NCBI RefSeq assembly: GCF_003944795.1
Contig: NZ_RWBG01000005.1
Location: 124,001-188,000 of the forward strand
Source of the DNA: Mangrovimonas spongiae
Lineage (GTDB): Bacteria > Bacteroidota > Bacteroidia > Flavobacteriales > Flavobacteriaceae
DNA length: 64,000 nt
Reading direction: 5' to 3'
Shown: in pieces, positions 54,508 to 63,459 of the stretch
How positions within the stretch are numbered: the stretch's first letter is position 1
Layout: each line of letters opens with the position of its first letter
Notes under the pieces: model-generated
Told to the model about the DNA's origin: nothing
The model's database searches: none
The model's input: only the letters and a program-made list of their open reading frames with translations
Program-made: the position numbers and the translations under genes

Positions 54508-55302
54508 ATGACTCTAAACAATAAAGTTATTTGGATAACAGGAGCAAGCAGCGGTATTGGAAAAGGATTGGCTTTAGAGCTATCTAAAAATTACCCATGT
54601 AAACTTATTTTATCCTCAAGACGACAAGACGGTTTAGAACATGTAAAAGAGCAATGCAACAAAAACGAAAACATAGCCATTTTGCCTTTTGATTTACAAG
54701 ACTATAATAACATGAACTTTGTTGTAGAAAAAGCTCTTAATTGCTTTGGCTCTATCGATATTTTAATAAACAACGGAGGTATTAGTCAACGCTCCTTAAT
54801 TATTGATACTGCTATTGAAGTAGACAAAAAACTTATGGAAATAGATTATCTAGGTACTGTTTCCTTAAGTAAAGCGCTCCTTCCTTACTTTATTAAAAAA
54901 CAAAACGGTCATTTTGTAACCGTTACCAGTTTAATGGGGAAATTTTCTTCACCTTATCGATCTGGTTATTGTGGTGCGAAACATGCTTTGCATGGTTTTT
55001 TTGATGCTCTTCGGTTAGAACATGACAAAGACCATATTAAAGTTACCATGATTTGCCCAGGGTTTGTAAACACCGATATAGCAAAAAATGCTTTAACAGG
55101 TAATGGCTCGCAACAAAATACCCAAGATACAGCCACAAAAAACGGATTGACGGTAGAAACATTTTCAAAAAAAATGATAACGGCTATTAAACGTGAAAAA
55201 TTTGAAGCCTACATTGGAAAAAAAGAAGTTCTTGGTGTATATTTAAAACGGTTTTTTCCTAAACTTTTGCATAAGTTTATTTTAAAAAGTCAAGTTAGAT
55301 AA
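54508..55302 (+). CDS. Short-chain dehydrogenase/reductase
   Basis: 264 aa Rossmann enzyme. NAD(P) motif TGASSGIGKGL (11-21), NNGG (about 90), catalytic Ser in TVTSLMG and YxxxK in YCGAK. The C-terminal helix is hydrophobic. Resembles the DHRS7-like SDR group; substrate unknown. Possibly co-transcribed with the LytTR gene. Convergent with the 198-aa protein gene. Confidence 0.9.
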   Translation: MTLNNKVIWITGASSGIGKGLALELSKNYPCKLILSSRRQDGLEHVKEQCNKNENIAILPFDLQDYNNMNFVVEKALNCFGSIDILINNGGISQRSLIIDTAIEVDKKLMEIDYLGTVSLSKALLPYFIKKQNGHFVTVTSLMGKFSSPYRSGYCGAKHALHGFFDALRLEHDKDHIKVTMICPGFVNTDIAKNALTGNGSQQNTQDTATKNGLTVETFSKKMITAIKREKFEAYIGKKEVLGVYLKRFFPKLLHKFILKSQVR

Positions 55303-55311
55303 TACACTAAT

Positions 55312-55908
55312 TCACTTTTTAAGGATTGCATTACAACTATTTGATTGTAAAGTAATACGGTTTAATTTATTCCATATTTCGGTATTAAAATCGCTTGGCG
55401 AAAACCTGAACAACACTAGCGTTCTATTTTGTGTTTTACAATAGTGTGAGCTAACCATAACATTCAACAGCATCATACGTTTGGTATGAAATGCATTATA
55501 GAGTCGCATTTTTCCTTTGAAAGCATTCTTGTTTTGTTGTATAATTACAATGGTAGATTGTGGCACTTTAAAATCTTTGTTTTTATTAACAACGGTCATC
55601 AAACCATCAAAATACAGTTGTAAATCGTGTTCCAATTGTTGTTCTCCAAGAGGCAGCTGTCCATCAATGTTCCATACAAACACATACGACCAATAGTCTG
55701 GACTATCTTGATTAGACCAATGCTCTGGGAAATAAGCTTCTTCATAACCTTTATAGTTCATATTGGGTGCAAAATGAATAGGAAACTCAAACCATTCCTT
55801 TGTCCATAAACTATCAACAGTCAATAGATTGGTAGTGCTCTGATCTTGTGAGAAACACCAAGAACACATTAAAATAAAACTTATGGTAATTGTTATCAGT
55901 TTTTTCAT
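55312..55908 (-). CDS. Secreted protein of unknown function (198 aa)
   Basis: Signal MKKLITITISFILMCSWCFSQ, then an alpha/beta domain: WFEFPIHFAPNMNYKG, WSYVFVWNIDGQL, LQLYFDGLMTVVNKN, MMLLNVMVSSHYC. No family recognised. Two bases short of overlapping the YceI gene (gap 6), in which it is the second member, so it may work in the same envelope process. Confidence 0.75.
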   Translation of the reverse strand: MKKLITITISFILMCSWCFSQDQSTTNLLTVDSLWTKEWFEFPIHFAPNMNYKGYEEAYFPEHWSNQDSPDYWSYVFVWNIDGQLPLGEQQLEHDLQLYFDGLMTVVNKNKDFKVPQSTIVIIQQNKNAFKGKMRLYNAFHTKRMMLLNVMVSSHYCKTQNRTLVLFRFSPSDFNTEIWNKLNRITLQSNSCNAILKK

Positions 55909-55914
55909 TGGTTA

Positions 55915-56556
55915 TTACTTTAAATATAATTCAACTTCTAGTTCTACAGCATCCGAAATAGCATAATTCTTAACCTTAGCCAAACTTTTGGTATTGTAGG
56001 ATATACCAAAATCGGTGCGATCTATTTTGAATTTGGTATAAAGTTTAGATTCCTCTGGAAAAAAATCTACATTATAAACTGTAATTGGCTTGGTAATACC
56101 CTTTATGGTTAAGTTAGTATCAATTCTTAACCGATTGGTATTAACATATTCAAAAGTCAGAAATTCCAATTGAGATTCTGGAAATTGAGGCACATCAAAA
56201 AAATCTTCATTTTTTAAATGACTTATCAAATCTTCGTTATAATCGCCATCGGTGTTTACAATGGTATTCATGGCTACCGTAAAATGTCCGCCCATGATTT
56301 TACCATTGTCAAATTCCAGAAAACCTTCTTTAAAATTAACCGTTCCATAGTGTTTACCAAAACTAAATAGCATAGACCCTTGCCAATTAACCACACTTTT
56401 CTCGAGATCTATGGGTATTTTCCCATCTAATGTTTTGGTTAGTACTGGCTTTTCTTCATTAGCTACCAAGAGGCTGTTGTTTTCTGGTTTAGTTTCTGTT
56501 TTACAGTTAAACATAACTATTGATAATAAACTGAGTACAATGATTTTTTGTTTCAT
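55915..56556 (-). CDS. YceI-family lipoprotein
   Basis: 213 aa from ATG 56556. Lipoprotein signal MKQKIIVLSLLSIVMFNC. The YceI/lipocalin-like barrel has the usual VNWQGSM start, HYGTVNFKEGFLEFDNG, ENEDFFDVPQFPES-type HLKNEDFFDVPQFPESQL, LTIKGITKPI and the final YAISDAVELEVELYL. YceI proteins bind polyisoprenoids or other lipids in the periplasm. An upstream in-frame ATG at 56604 would overlap the repeat array and is rejected. First gene of a two-gene operon, divergent from the membrane regulator. Confidence 0.9.
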   Translation of the reverse strand: MKQKIIVLSLLSIVMFNCKTETKPENNSLLVANEEKPVLTKTLDGKIPIDLEKSVVNWQGSMLFSFGKHYGTVNFKEGFLEFDNGKIMGGHFTVAMNTIVNTDGDYNEDLISHLKNEDFFDVPQFPESQLEFLTFEYVNTNRLRIDTNLTIKGITKPITVYNVDFFPEESKLYTKFKIDRTDFGISYNTKSLAKVKNYAISDAVELEVELYLK

Positions 56557-56607
56557 AATTGAATTATTTTTTATTCCACTCAAAACTATCCTGAAAGCAT
56601 TCAAAAA

Positions 56608-56644
56608 ATGTCAAAAAAATGTAAAAGAAATGTCAAGCCTTGTA
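56608..56644. promoter_or_regulatory. 11-bp phased direct repeats ATGTC/ATGTA/ATGTC/TTGTA
   Basis: AAATGTC, AAATGTA, AAATGTC at 56608, 56619 and 56630 (exactly 11 bp apart) and TTGTA at 56640. OmpR/PhoB-type wing-helix proteins bind such one-turn-spaced direct repeats, and an OmpR-type regulator is encoded 35 bases further on. Likely its operator, controlling both yceI and itself. Confidence 0.6.
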
Positions 56645-56678
56645 AAACCTGATTAAAATGCTGTTATTTACATTGCTT

Positions 56679-57521
56679 ATGAAAATAATCCGTTATTATA
56701 TTCTTACTTTATGTGTTGCATATGTTCAATTTGCTTGTTCACAAAATGCACAACAACTTAACACCAAAGAAGTTAAGGTAGCGTTGCGTACAGTGGGGCA
56801 CAAATTATTACTGGCGCAGCAAGATTCTACATCATTGGTTTTACCTGTTAAAAAAATAAATGACACAAACTATAAACTAAAATTTGAAAACCCTCTTTCC
56901 ATTGCTCCCAATACCTTGGTAAGCATTATTGAGCATACTTTTAAAAAAGCTAAATTGCCACAACATTACATTGTTGAAATAGCACAATGTGCCAATGGCG
57001 AAATAGCCTATAGCTACCAAATGAAGCGTGAGAAAGACACAGACATCATTCCTTGTGGCAGTAGGGTTTTACCTAAATCGTGTTATGTACTTTTTGTTAA
57101 GTTTAAAAAGGATGAAAAAAGTTATTACTTATGGATTTGGACAATATCATTACTCGTTTTAGGGTTGTTCGCTTTTTTCATCTGGAAACGAAAGCAAATA
57201 TTGGACAACAATTCAAACAGTAGCCTACAAGTTAGTTTAGGTAGTTTTACCTTTTATCCTGAGCAACATAAATTGGTAAAACAGGCAGAGGAAATCCGTT
57301 TGTCAAAAAAAGAGTGCGAAATTCTCGAAATTCTAACCGAGAAGCCCAATGAGGTGATTTCACGTGAAGAACTCTCAAAACGCATTTGGGAAGATAACGG
57401 TGTTGTTGTTGGACGAAGTTTAGACACATATATTTCTAAATTAAGGAAAAAACTTAAAGAGGATCCTAAAATACAACTCACCAATGTACATGGCGTTGGT
57501 TACAAATTAGTTATAGATTAG
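56679..57521 (+). CDS. Membrane-anchored winged-helix regulator, periplasmic sensor domain first
   Basis: 280 aa from ATG 56679. Signal MKIIRYYILTLCVAYVQFAC, a periplasmic domain of about 130 residues with Cys pairs (IAQCANGE, IIPCGSRVLPKSC), one membrane segment (YYLWIWTISLLVLGLFAFF, about 153-172), and a C-terminal OmpR-type winged helix (KECEILEILTEKPNEVISRE, ISKLRKKLKEDPKI, NVHGVGYKL). Topology is the reverse of ToxR/CadC, which carry the DNA-binding domain at the N-terminus. Likely a one-component envelope sensor controlling yceI. Redox sensing through the Cys residues is only a guess. Confidence 0.85.
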   Translation: MKIIRYYILTLCVAYVQFACSQNAQQLNTKEVKVALRTVGHKLLLAQQDSTSLVLPVKKINDTNYKLKFENPLSIAPNTLVSIIEHTFKKAKLPQHYIVEIAQCANGEIAYSYQMKREKDTDIIPCGSRVLPKSCYVLFVKFKKDEKSYYLWIWTISLLVLGLFAFFIWKRKQILDNNSNSSLQVSLGSFTFYPEQHKLVKQAEEIRLSKKECEILEILTEKPNEVISREELSKRIWEDNGVVVGRSLDTYISKLRKKLKEDPKIQLTNVHGVGYKLVID

Positions 57522-57603
57522 TATTTTTTATGTAACAAATGTCATAAATAATTAGATAAAAATTTTTTAAATTTAGCTAACAATCAATTTAAAGAACAAA
57601 TTC

Positions 57604-58455
57604 ATGAAAAATATATTACTACCTACAGATTTTTCGCAAAATTCCTGGGAAGCTATAGAATACGCTATAAATCTATTTCAAGATGGCGAGTGTACGTTTT
57701 ATTTAATGCATTCTTATGAGCCACAAGTTTCTGCACCTTCTACAGCAGTGACATCCAAACGCGCTAATTCTGTAATTATGGAGTCTATAAAAAATGAAGC
57801 TACCTTAGGATTACAGAAAGTGTTAAAACAAATAAATAGTCTACCATTAAACGAAAACCATACCTTTAAAACAATAATAGCTAATGATTATTTTACAGAT
57901 GCTGTAGAAACACAAGTTAACGAACTAGGTATAGATGCTGTTATTTTAGGCACCAAAGGAGCTAGTGGTTTAAAAGAAATTACTTTAGGTAGTAACACAG
58001 CAAACCTTATTGGTAAATTGTCATGCCCAATTATAGCTGTTCCTACAAATGTGGTTTTAAAAGATGTAAAAGAAATTGGTTTTGCTGTAGATTTCTCAAT
58101 AAAGTCGTACGATAAAGGGTTAGATTTATTAAAAGATATTGCCACGCATTACGAATCTAAAATATCTGTAGTACACATCTTAAATAAGCACAAAGAGTTA
58201 ACGGCAGAAATGTTATCAAGCAAAATTGAATTAGAAAGTTATTTAAAGCCTGTACCTACTACTTTTTATAATTTAACAGATGTTTCTGTAGAATTAGGAA
58301 CAAGAATATTTAGTGAGAGTCGCCAATTGGATATGATGTGTGTCATTGCTAAAAAACATGGCTTTTTTGAAAGATTATTTAATAAAAGTCAAAGTAAGTC
58401 TATAAGTCACCATGCTAAAGTGCCATTAATTATATTTAATGAAACCGATTTTTAA
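57604..58455 (+). CDS. Universal stress protein, tandem domain
   Basis: 283 aa with two USP folds. The first half has the start ILLPTDFSQNSWEAIEYAI and the ATP-loop motif GTKGASGLKEITLGSNTANLIGKLSCP. The second half (from about 160) begins IGFAVDFSIKSYDKGLD and ends SISHHAKVPLIIFNE, with a weaker nucleotide loop. Tandem USPs act as ATP-binding stress dimers. ATGTA and ATGTC motifs 9 bases apart at 57530-57543 recall the upstream repeat array. Terminator follows. Confidence 0.9.
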   Translation: MKNILLPTDFSQNSWEAIEYAINLFQDGECTFYLMHSYEPQVSAPSTAVTSKRANSVIMESIKNEATLGLQKVLKQINSLPLNENHTFKTIIANDYFTDAVETQVNELGIDAVILGTKGASGLKEITLGSNTANLIGKLSCPIIAVPTNVVLKDVKEIGFAVDFSIKSYDKGLDLLKDIATHYESKISVVHILNKHKELTAEMLSSKIELESYLKPVPTTFYNLTDVSVELGTRIFSESRQLDMMCVIAKKHGFFERLFNKSQSKSISHHAKVPLIIFNETDF

Positions 58456-58461
58456 ACAAAG

Positions 58462-58501
58462 AAAGTCCACTTAGTAATTAAACTTTAGTGGACTTTTTTT
58501 T
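58462..58501 (+). terminator. Intrinsic terminator of the USP gene
   Basis: AAAGTCCACT, loop, AGTGGACTTT then a T-run (58492-58501). Confidence 0.9.
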
Positions 58502-58517
58502 AACAAATCATATTGTT

Positions 58518-59195
58518 TTATAACTCGATATTCTCTCCTATTTCAAGAAGCATTAAGTCTTTATTTTTATCGAAAAACTTTCGTTTAGCTTCTTCATGGT
58601 CTATTTCTATGTAACCAAACGTATCAAAATGATAGCCTAAAACTTTATCACATGCTACAAAGTCGCTCGCCAAAATAGCATCATTAATTCCCATAGTAAA
58701 ATTATCTCCTATAGGAAGAATTGCTAAGTCTAACTTTGTTTGTAACGGAATTAACTTCATATCCATAGTTAATGCCGTATCGCCTGCTATATAAATATTT
58801 TTGTGCTCACCTTCTATAACAAAGCCACCTGGTTGCCCACCGTAACTACCATCTGGAAAAGACGATGTATGAATAGCATTAACATATTTAACGGTGCCAA
58901 ATTCAAAATCCCAAGAACCGCCATGGTTCATAGGGTGTACTTCAAATCCTTTATTTTGATAATGTGTGGCAATTTCAAAGTTTGAAACAATAACGGCATC
59001 GGTTTGTTTTGCAATGGTCTCTACATCAAGAATATGATCCTGATGTGCATGAGTTACTAAAATATAATCAGCTTTTAAATTGTTTATATCTATATGAGAT
59101 GCTTTTTCATTTGCACTTATAAATGGATCTACCAAAATATGAATGTCTCCTACTTGAATACCTAAAGAGGCGTGTCCGTAAAAAGTAATTTTCAT
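58518..59195 (-). CDS. UPF0173 metal-dependent hydrolase (metallo-beta-lactamase fold)
   Basis: 225 aa. The MBL zinc site is THAHQDHI (His49, His51, Asp53, His54), with further ligands in the GGS-x-DFE region (NHGGSWDF), AGDTALTMDM and YHFDTF. The N-terminal KITFYGHASLGIQV and the acid DPFISAN fit UPF0173. Reaction unknown; related proteins hydrolyse esters or lactones. Separated from menA by a terminator. Confidence 0.92.
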   Translation of the reverse strand: MKITFYGHASLGIQVGDIHILVDPFISANEKASHIDINNLKADYILVTHAHQDHILDVETIAKQTDAVIVSNFEIATHYQNKGFEVHPMNHGGSWDFEFGTVKYVNAIHTSSFPDGSYGGQPGGFVIEGEHKNIYIAGDTALTMDMKLIPLQTKLDLAILPIGDNFTMGINDAILASDFVACDKVLGYHFDTFGYIEIDHEEAKRKFFDKNKDLMLLEIGENIEL

Positions 59196-59231
59196 GTCAA
59201 GATTTATTTTTTAGTTACTGGTTCAAAATAC

Positions 59232-59273
59232 AAAAACTCAAACAAACTTTATTAAAAATCTGTTTGAGTTTTT
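59232..59273 (-). terminator. Terminator of menB-menA
   Basis: AAAAACTCAAACA (59232-59244) and TGTTTGAGTTTTT (59261-59273) make a 13-bp stem with a 16-base loop. Read on the minus strand it ends in a T-run and lies about 110 bases after the menA stop. Confidence 0.75.
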
Positions 59274-59383
59274 AATCCCAAAAATATGAAGCTTTTTAAG
59301 CACTTCATTATGTTGATAAATAATATCTACCTTTTAAAAATACAAATTAAACATCTAAACAACAATAGTTTAAGTGTTAAATA

Positions 59384-60286
59384 TTAAAGCAAATGACCTA
59401 TAGCTAATAAGACACTTAAAAGGAATGTTGTTAAGGCTAACTTTTTTAGTTCAGGATCTAAATTTACAGGATTGGTTGTTCTTTTTACTCGTAATATATG
59501 AGCAATTAAAGGAATATAAGTTATAAAAAACACAATATTCCATATAGAAACGTAGTACAATATACCATACATAAAAGACGACAAAATGGCTAAACCAATT
59601 AACGTATAATGATACCTTTTTGCTTTATTAAACCCTAATTTAACAGCAATGGTGTTTTTATTGGCTTTTCTATCAGATTCAATATCTCTTAAGTTATTAA
59701 GGTTTAATACGCCAACACTAAGTAAACCTATTGTAAAAGCTGGCAATATGGTAATATGATCAATTTTTTTAGCAAATAAAATATAGCAGCCTATAACACT
59801 AACAAGCCCAAAAAAGACAAATACAAAAATATCGCCTAGACCTTTATATCCATAGGGATTATCGCCTACAGTGTATTTTAAAGCGGCATAAATAGAAAGG
59901 ACTCCTAAGCCAATAAAAATAAAAGCTAATAACACATTTTTAGAACCAAAAGATGTAAAAACAAGTAAAAAGGCTAATAAAATAGTAATAAGAATATTAA
60001 TTTTAATAGCACTAAACATTTGTGATGGTGATATATCGCCACTCTGAATGGCGCGTTTAGGCCCTATTCTATCGTCGTTATCTGTACCTTTAGTGCCATC
60101 GCCATAATCGTTCGCTATATTAGATAAAATTTGTAAGCTTATCGTTGTTAATAAGGCTAAAACAAAAGTACTTAGCTTAAAAACACCATTATATTCGGCC
60201 AAAGAGCCTGCTATAATTATTCCTGACAAGGAAAGTGGTAATGTTCTTAACCTAAAGGCAGAAAGCCACTTTTTAAAATTGCTCAT
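59384..60286 (-). CDS. menA: 1,4-Dihydroxy-2-naphthoate prenyltransferase
   Basis: UbiA-superfamily membrane enzyme, eight or nine segments, 300 aa. First Asp-rich motif NDYGDGTKGTDND (about 58-70), second motif NLNNLRDIESDRKANKNTIA. It attaches the polyprenyl chain to DHNA, giving demethylmenaquinone. It follows menB by 21 bases in the same direction. The N-terminal KKWLSAFRLRTLPLSLSGI matches the family. Confidence 0.93.
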   Translation of the reverse strand: MSNFKKWLSAFRLRTLPLSLSGIIIAGSLAEYNGVFKLSTFVLALLTTISLQILSNIANDYGDGTKGTDNDDRIGPKRAIQSGDISPSQMFSAIKINILITILLAFLLVFTSFGSKNVLLAFIFIGLGVLSIYAALKYTVGDNPYGYKGLGDIFVFVFFGLVSVIGCYILFAKKIDHITILPAFTIGLLSVGVLNLNNLRDIESDRKANKNTIAVKLGFNKAKRYHYTLIGLAILSSFMYGILYYVSIWNIVFFITYIPLIAHILRVKRTTNPVNLDPELKKLALTTFLLSVLLAIGHLL

Positions 60287-60307
60287 AAAAAGAGTGATTT
60301 TTTTAGA

Positions 60308-61147
60308 TTAAGGAATCCATTTTTTATCAAAATTAGGTTTCCTTTTCTCTAGAAAAGCATTACGTCCTTCTTTTGCTTCATCTGTCATGTATGCAAGTCT
60401 GGTTGCTTCACCAGCAAACACTTGTTGGCCAACCATGCCATCGTCGGTAAGGTTCATGGCAAATTTTAGCATTTTTATAGATATAGGAGACTTTGCTAAT
60501 ATTTCTTGAGCCCATTCATAGGCCGTATTTTCTAAATCTTCATGAGGAATAACTGCATTAACCATTCCCATGTCGTAAGCTTCTTGTGCGGAATAGTTTC
60601 TTCCTAAAAAGAAAATTTCGCGCGCTTTTTTCTGTCCAACCATTTTGGCTAAATAAGCTGAACCGTAACCGCCATCGAAACTTGTAACATCGGCGTCGGT
60701 TTGTTTAAAAATGGCATGTTCTTTACTGGCTAAAGTTAAATCGCATACTACGTGTAAACTGTGTCCGCCACCAACAGCCCAGCCAGGAACGACAGCAATA
60801 ACAGCTTTTGGCATAAAGCGTATTAACCGTTGAACTTCTAAAATATTTAATCTGTGGTAGCCATCGTCTCCTACATATCCTTGATGCCCTCGAGCTTTTT
60901 GGTCGCCGCCAGAACAAAAACTCCAGATACCATCTTTTGTCGATGGCCCTTCTGCAGAAAGTAACACTACGCCAATACTTGTATCTTCATTGGCATGATA
61001 AAAGGCATCATATAATTCGCTTGTTGTTTTTGGGCGAAAGGCATTTCTAATATTAGGTCTGTTAAACGCTATTCGTGCTACACCATCACACTTTTTGTAG
61101 GTAATATCTTCGTATTCCTTTACTGTTTGCCAGTCAATTTTACTCAT
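60308..61147 (-). CDS. menB: 1,4-Dihydroxy-2-naphthoyl-CoA synthase
   Basis: Crotonase fold, 279 aa. Key blocks: ARIAFNRPNIRNAFRPKT, the oxyanion region FCSGGDQKARGHQGY, VVPGWAVGGGHSLHVVCDL, TSFDGGYGSAYLAKMVGQKK, and the C-terminal AFLEKRKPNFDKKW. It closes the second ring of menaquinone from o-succinylbenzoyl-CoA. Operon menB-menA. Also recognised by the FDGGYGSAY motif distinctive of MenB. Confidence 0.95.
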   Translation of the reverse strand: MSKIDWQTVKEYEDITYKKCDGVARIAFNRPNIRNAFRPKTTSELYDAFYHANEDTSIGVVLLSAEGPSTKDGIWSFCSGGDQKARGHQGYVGDDGYHRLNILEVQRLIRFMPKAVIAVVPGWAVGGGHSLHVVCDLTLASKEHAIFKQTDADVTSFDGGYGSAYLAKMVGQKKAREIFFLGRNYSAQEAYDMGMVNAVIPHEDLENTAYEWAQEILAKSPISIKMLKFAMNLTDDGMVGQQVFAGEATRLAYMTDEAKEGRNAFLEKRKPNFDKKWIP

Positions 61148-61251
61148 AATAATCTATTTCGCCGTAAAAATAAGTAATTACATCTAATAACTATTTATTT
61201 TTTTAAATAGACTATTGGTACGATGTAATTTTGCTTGATTAATTATTGATT

Positions 61252-61680
61252 ATGAAAGTTTTAAAATCTCCTTTAGCTAAGCATGTTGAGGCAACTTATT
61301 GTCTTGAAATTGGCGATTTTCATTTTTTTGAAAATTACTTAATAGCTGAATTTAAGCAAGGGGTTTGTGTTTCTTTTAGCGATTTAAAAGAAGTTTATGA
61401 TTTATTGCTTGATTACTATAACGGTGAATCATACGGTTTTATATCTAACCGGATAAATTCATATTCTATAGATGTTATAGATATGAATAAGCATTTTGAA
61501 AAACTTAATCAAATACATACTTATGCAATCGTGACTTACAATCTAAGCGCAAAACGAGTTTTAGCGGTTGAAGACTACTATTTTAATTTAAAACGAGAAC
61601 GTTTTACCTCTCTTTTGGCGGCGTCTAATTGGGTGACAAATGAAATGGCTATTTATAAAACACAAATCAAGCTTAAATAG
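61252..61680 (+). CDS. STAS/SEC14-like (SpoIIAA-like) small protein
   Basis: 142 aa from ATG 61252 (MKVLKSPLAKH); TTG 61246 is a poorer start. Alternating beta strands and helices: FHFFENYLIAEFKQGVCVSF, YGFISNRINSYSIDVID and TYAIVTYNLSAKRVLAVEDY. The FISNRINSYS motif is what I recall for short Bacteroidota STAS/SEC14-like proteins. Function unknown. Convergent with the CvfB-like gene, 3 bases between stops. Confidence 0.7.
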   Translation: MKVLKSPLAKHVEATYCLEIGDFHFFENYLIAEFKQGVCVSFSDLKEVYDLLLDYYNGESYGFISNRINSYSIDVIDMNKHFEKLNQIHTYAIVTYNLSAKRVLAVEDYYFNLKRERFTSLLAASNWVTNEMAIYKTQIKLK

Positions 61681-61683
61681 CTT

Positions 61684-62514
61684 TTATTTTAAATAGATAC
61701 CATCGTTTTTAATATCTATTATTTTTTGTTTGTATAGAGAGCCTATAGCTTTTTTAAAGCTTTTTTTACTCATTTCTAGTGCTTCTTTTATGTCTTCTGG
61801 TGATGATTTATCATGAAGTGGTAAAAAGCCGCTATTGTCTTCTAATTCTTGGAGTATTTTTTCTGCTGTAGGTTCAATATTTTTATACCCTATTTGATTA
61901 AGAACAATATCTAACTTATTATCGTGACGTACTTTTTTAACATAGCCTTTCATACGATCGCCTATATTAAGTTCTTTAAAGATATTATCCTTGAAAATTA
62001 GACCCAAATGTTTTTTGTTAACTACGACATTCATACCAAATTCGCTTGGATGTGAGATAATAATATCAACTTCATCAAATTTTTCTACAGTTAAATTTGT
62101 GTTATCTAAAAAATGGTTTGTTTTACTAGAGGCTGCTAATCTATTGGTTTCTTCATCTAAATAACAATATACAAAATACCATAAACCAGGCGTCATTTTA
62201 AAGGCTTGTTCCTTAAACGGACAAAACAATTCTTTAACCATTCCCCAGTCTAAAAAAGCACCATATTTATTGACTTCGTTACAACGTAATAATGCAAAAT
62301 CGCCTTTTTTTATATAGGGTTTATCGGTTGTAGCAACAGGACGTTCTTCATTATCTAAATACACGAAAACTTCTATGTGATCTCCTATATTAAACTCTTT
62401 AGGAACATATCTGTTTGGTAACAGAATTTCATTATCGTCTTGATCGCCAAGAAATAATCCTGGCTCTCTTTCTCTTAGTATTTCTAATGTATTGTATTCT
62501 CCTAAATTTATCAT
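61684..62514 (-). CDS. S1-domain RNA-binding protein, CvfB/YitL-like
   Basis: 276 aa. Tandem S1-like OB folds: LEILREREPGLFLGDQD, LLRCNEVNKYGAFLDWGMVKELF (about 75-97), and a third around NIGDRMKGYVKKVRHDNKLDIVL. The winged-helix C-terminus (EALEMSKKSFKKAIGSLYKQ) is typical of CvfB. CvfB/YitL affects RNA stability and virulence in staphylococci; here only RNA binding can be inferred. Convergent with the STAS-like gene. Confidence 0.9.
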   Translation of the reverse strand: MINLGEYNTLEILREREPGLFLGDQDDNEILLPNRYVPKEFNIGDHIEVFVYLDNEERPVATTDKPYIKKGDFALLRCNEVNKYGAFLDWGMVKELFCPFKEQAFKMTPGLWYFVYCYLDEETNRLAASSKTNHFLDNTNLTVEKFDEVDIIISHPSEFGMNVVVNKKHLGLIFKDNIFKELNIGDRMKGYVKKVRHDNKLDIVLNQIGYKNIEPTAEKILQELEDNSGFLPLHDKSSPEDIKEALEMSKKSFKKAIGSLYKQKIIDIKNDGIYLK

Positions 62515-62576
62515 GATGCAAAGGTAATCTTATTTCCTGAATTTAATACTAGTAGAAAGCTTTACAATACTACATT

Positions 62577-63368
62577 TTATTTAAAGTCTAATTTATTTAA
62601 AATTAAACCAGAGGCTGGAGCAATGTAGTAGTAAGGTGTTTCGCTGGGGGTTTTAAGAGACTTTTTAATATAGTCCAAAGTTATATCGCCTTTGCCTAAT
62701 CTTATTAAGGCTCCCATCATAAGTCTTATTTGATTTCGCCCAAACCCTTCGCCTTGTACTCGCAACATATAGGTTTTTTTTGGAAAAAAATTGGCGGTGT
62801 ATGCTGTATTTTCAACTATCTCGCAAGTAAAAATAGTTCGTTCGTACTTACCCTCTCCTGTAGCTTTATAACAATAGTCTTTAAAGTTATGAGAGCCTTC
62901 AAACAACTTGGCGCCTTTCACCATAATGTCTATATCAAGCTTATCTAAGATAGTCGTTAAAATTGACGCACAAAATGGGTGACATTTTTCACCATGAGCA
63001 AAAAGATAAATATATTCTTTAACCTTAGGGTGCTGTATAATATTAAACTTGTTATCTACTTCTGTTATAGATAATGCTCTTATGTCTTGTGGTAAATTAT
63101 AGTTAAACCACTCCAAGAACTCCGTATGGTTTTCTATTTCATGCTCTAAAAACAACTCAAACGCTGTTTCGTTAGCCGATACCATTGCGTCTGTCCTTCC
63201 TGAGGTTAGTGTTTTAAATGGTTTTCCTTCTAGAACATATTTAAATGTTCTATCTATCATTAAATGCAACGTTTTTAAATTAGGTTGTTTTTGCCAACCA
63301 TGAAAACGATACCCTAAATACTGGATTTTGAAAACGTAATAATATTTTTTAGGTGCGAATGCTGACAT
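62577..63368 (-). CDS. TruA-family pseudouridine synthase (divergent active-site loop)
   Basis: 263 aa. N-terminal KIQYLGYRFHGWQKQP and the catalytic loop SGRTDAMVSANE with Asp60. Classical TruA reads AGRTDAGVHA, so G-to-M and H-to-S changes are present. The C-terminal RVQGEGFGRNQIRLMMGALIRLG is canonical. The family modifies U38-U40 of tRNA anticodon arms; the altered loop suggests a different target or a second paralogue, as flavobacteria usually carry more than one. The ATG is at 63368. Confidence 0.85.
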   Translation of the reverse strand: MSAFAPKKYYYVFKIQYLGYRFHGWQKQPNLKTLHLMIDRTFKYVLEGKPFKTLTSGRTDAMVSANETAFELFLEHEIENHTEFLEWFNYNLPQDIRALSITEVDNKFNIIQHPKVKEYIYLFAHGEKCHPFCASILTTILDKLDIDIMVKGAKLFEGSHNFKDYCYKATGEGKYERTIFTCEIVENTAYTANFFPKKTYMLRVQGEGFGRNQIRLMMGALIRLGKGDITLDYIKKSLKTPSETPYYYIAPASGLILNKLDFK

Positions 63369-63459
63369 GATAATTTCTAATGGCCGAAAGTAGCTTTTTT
63401 TAATTATATGGCAAATTTTTCCTAACTTGTACTGTAACTAACCAATTAAAATTAATTTT

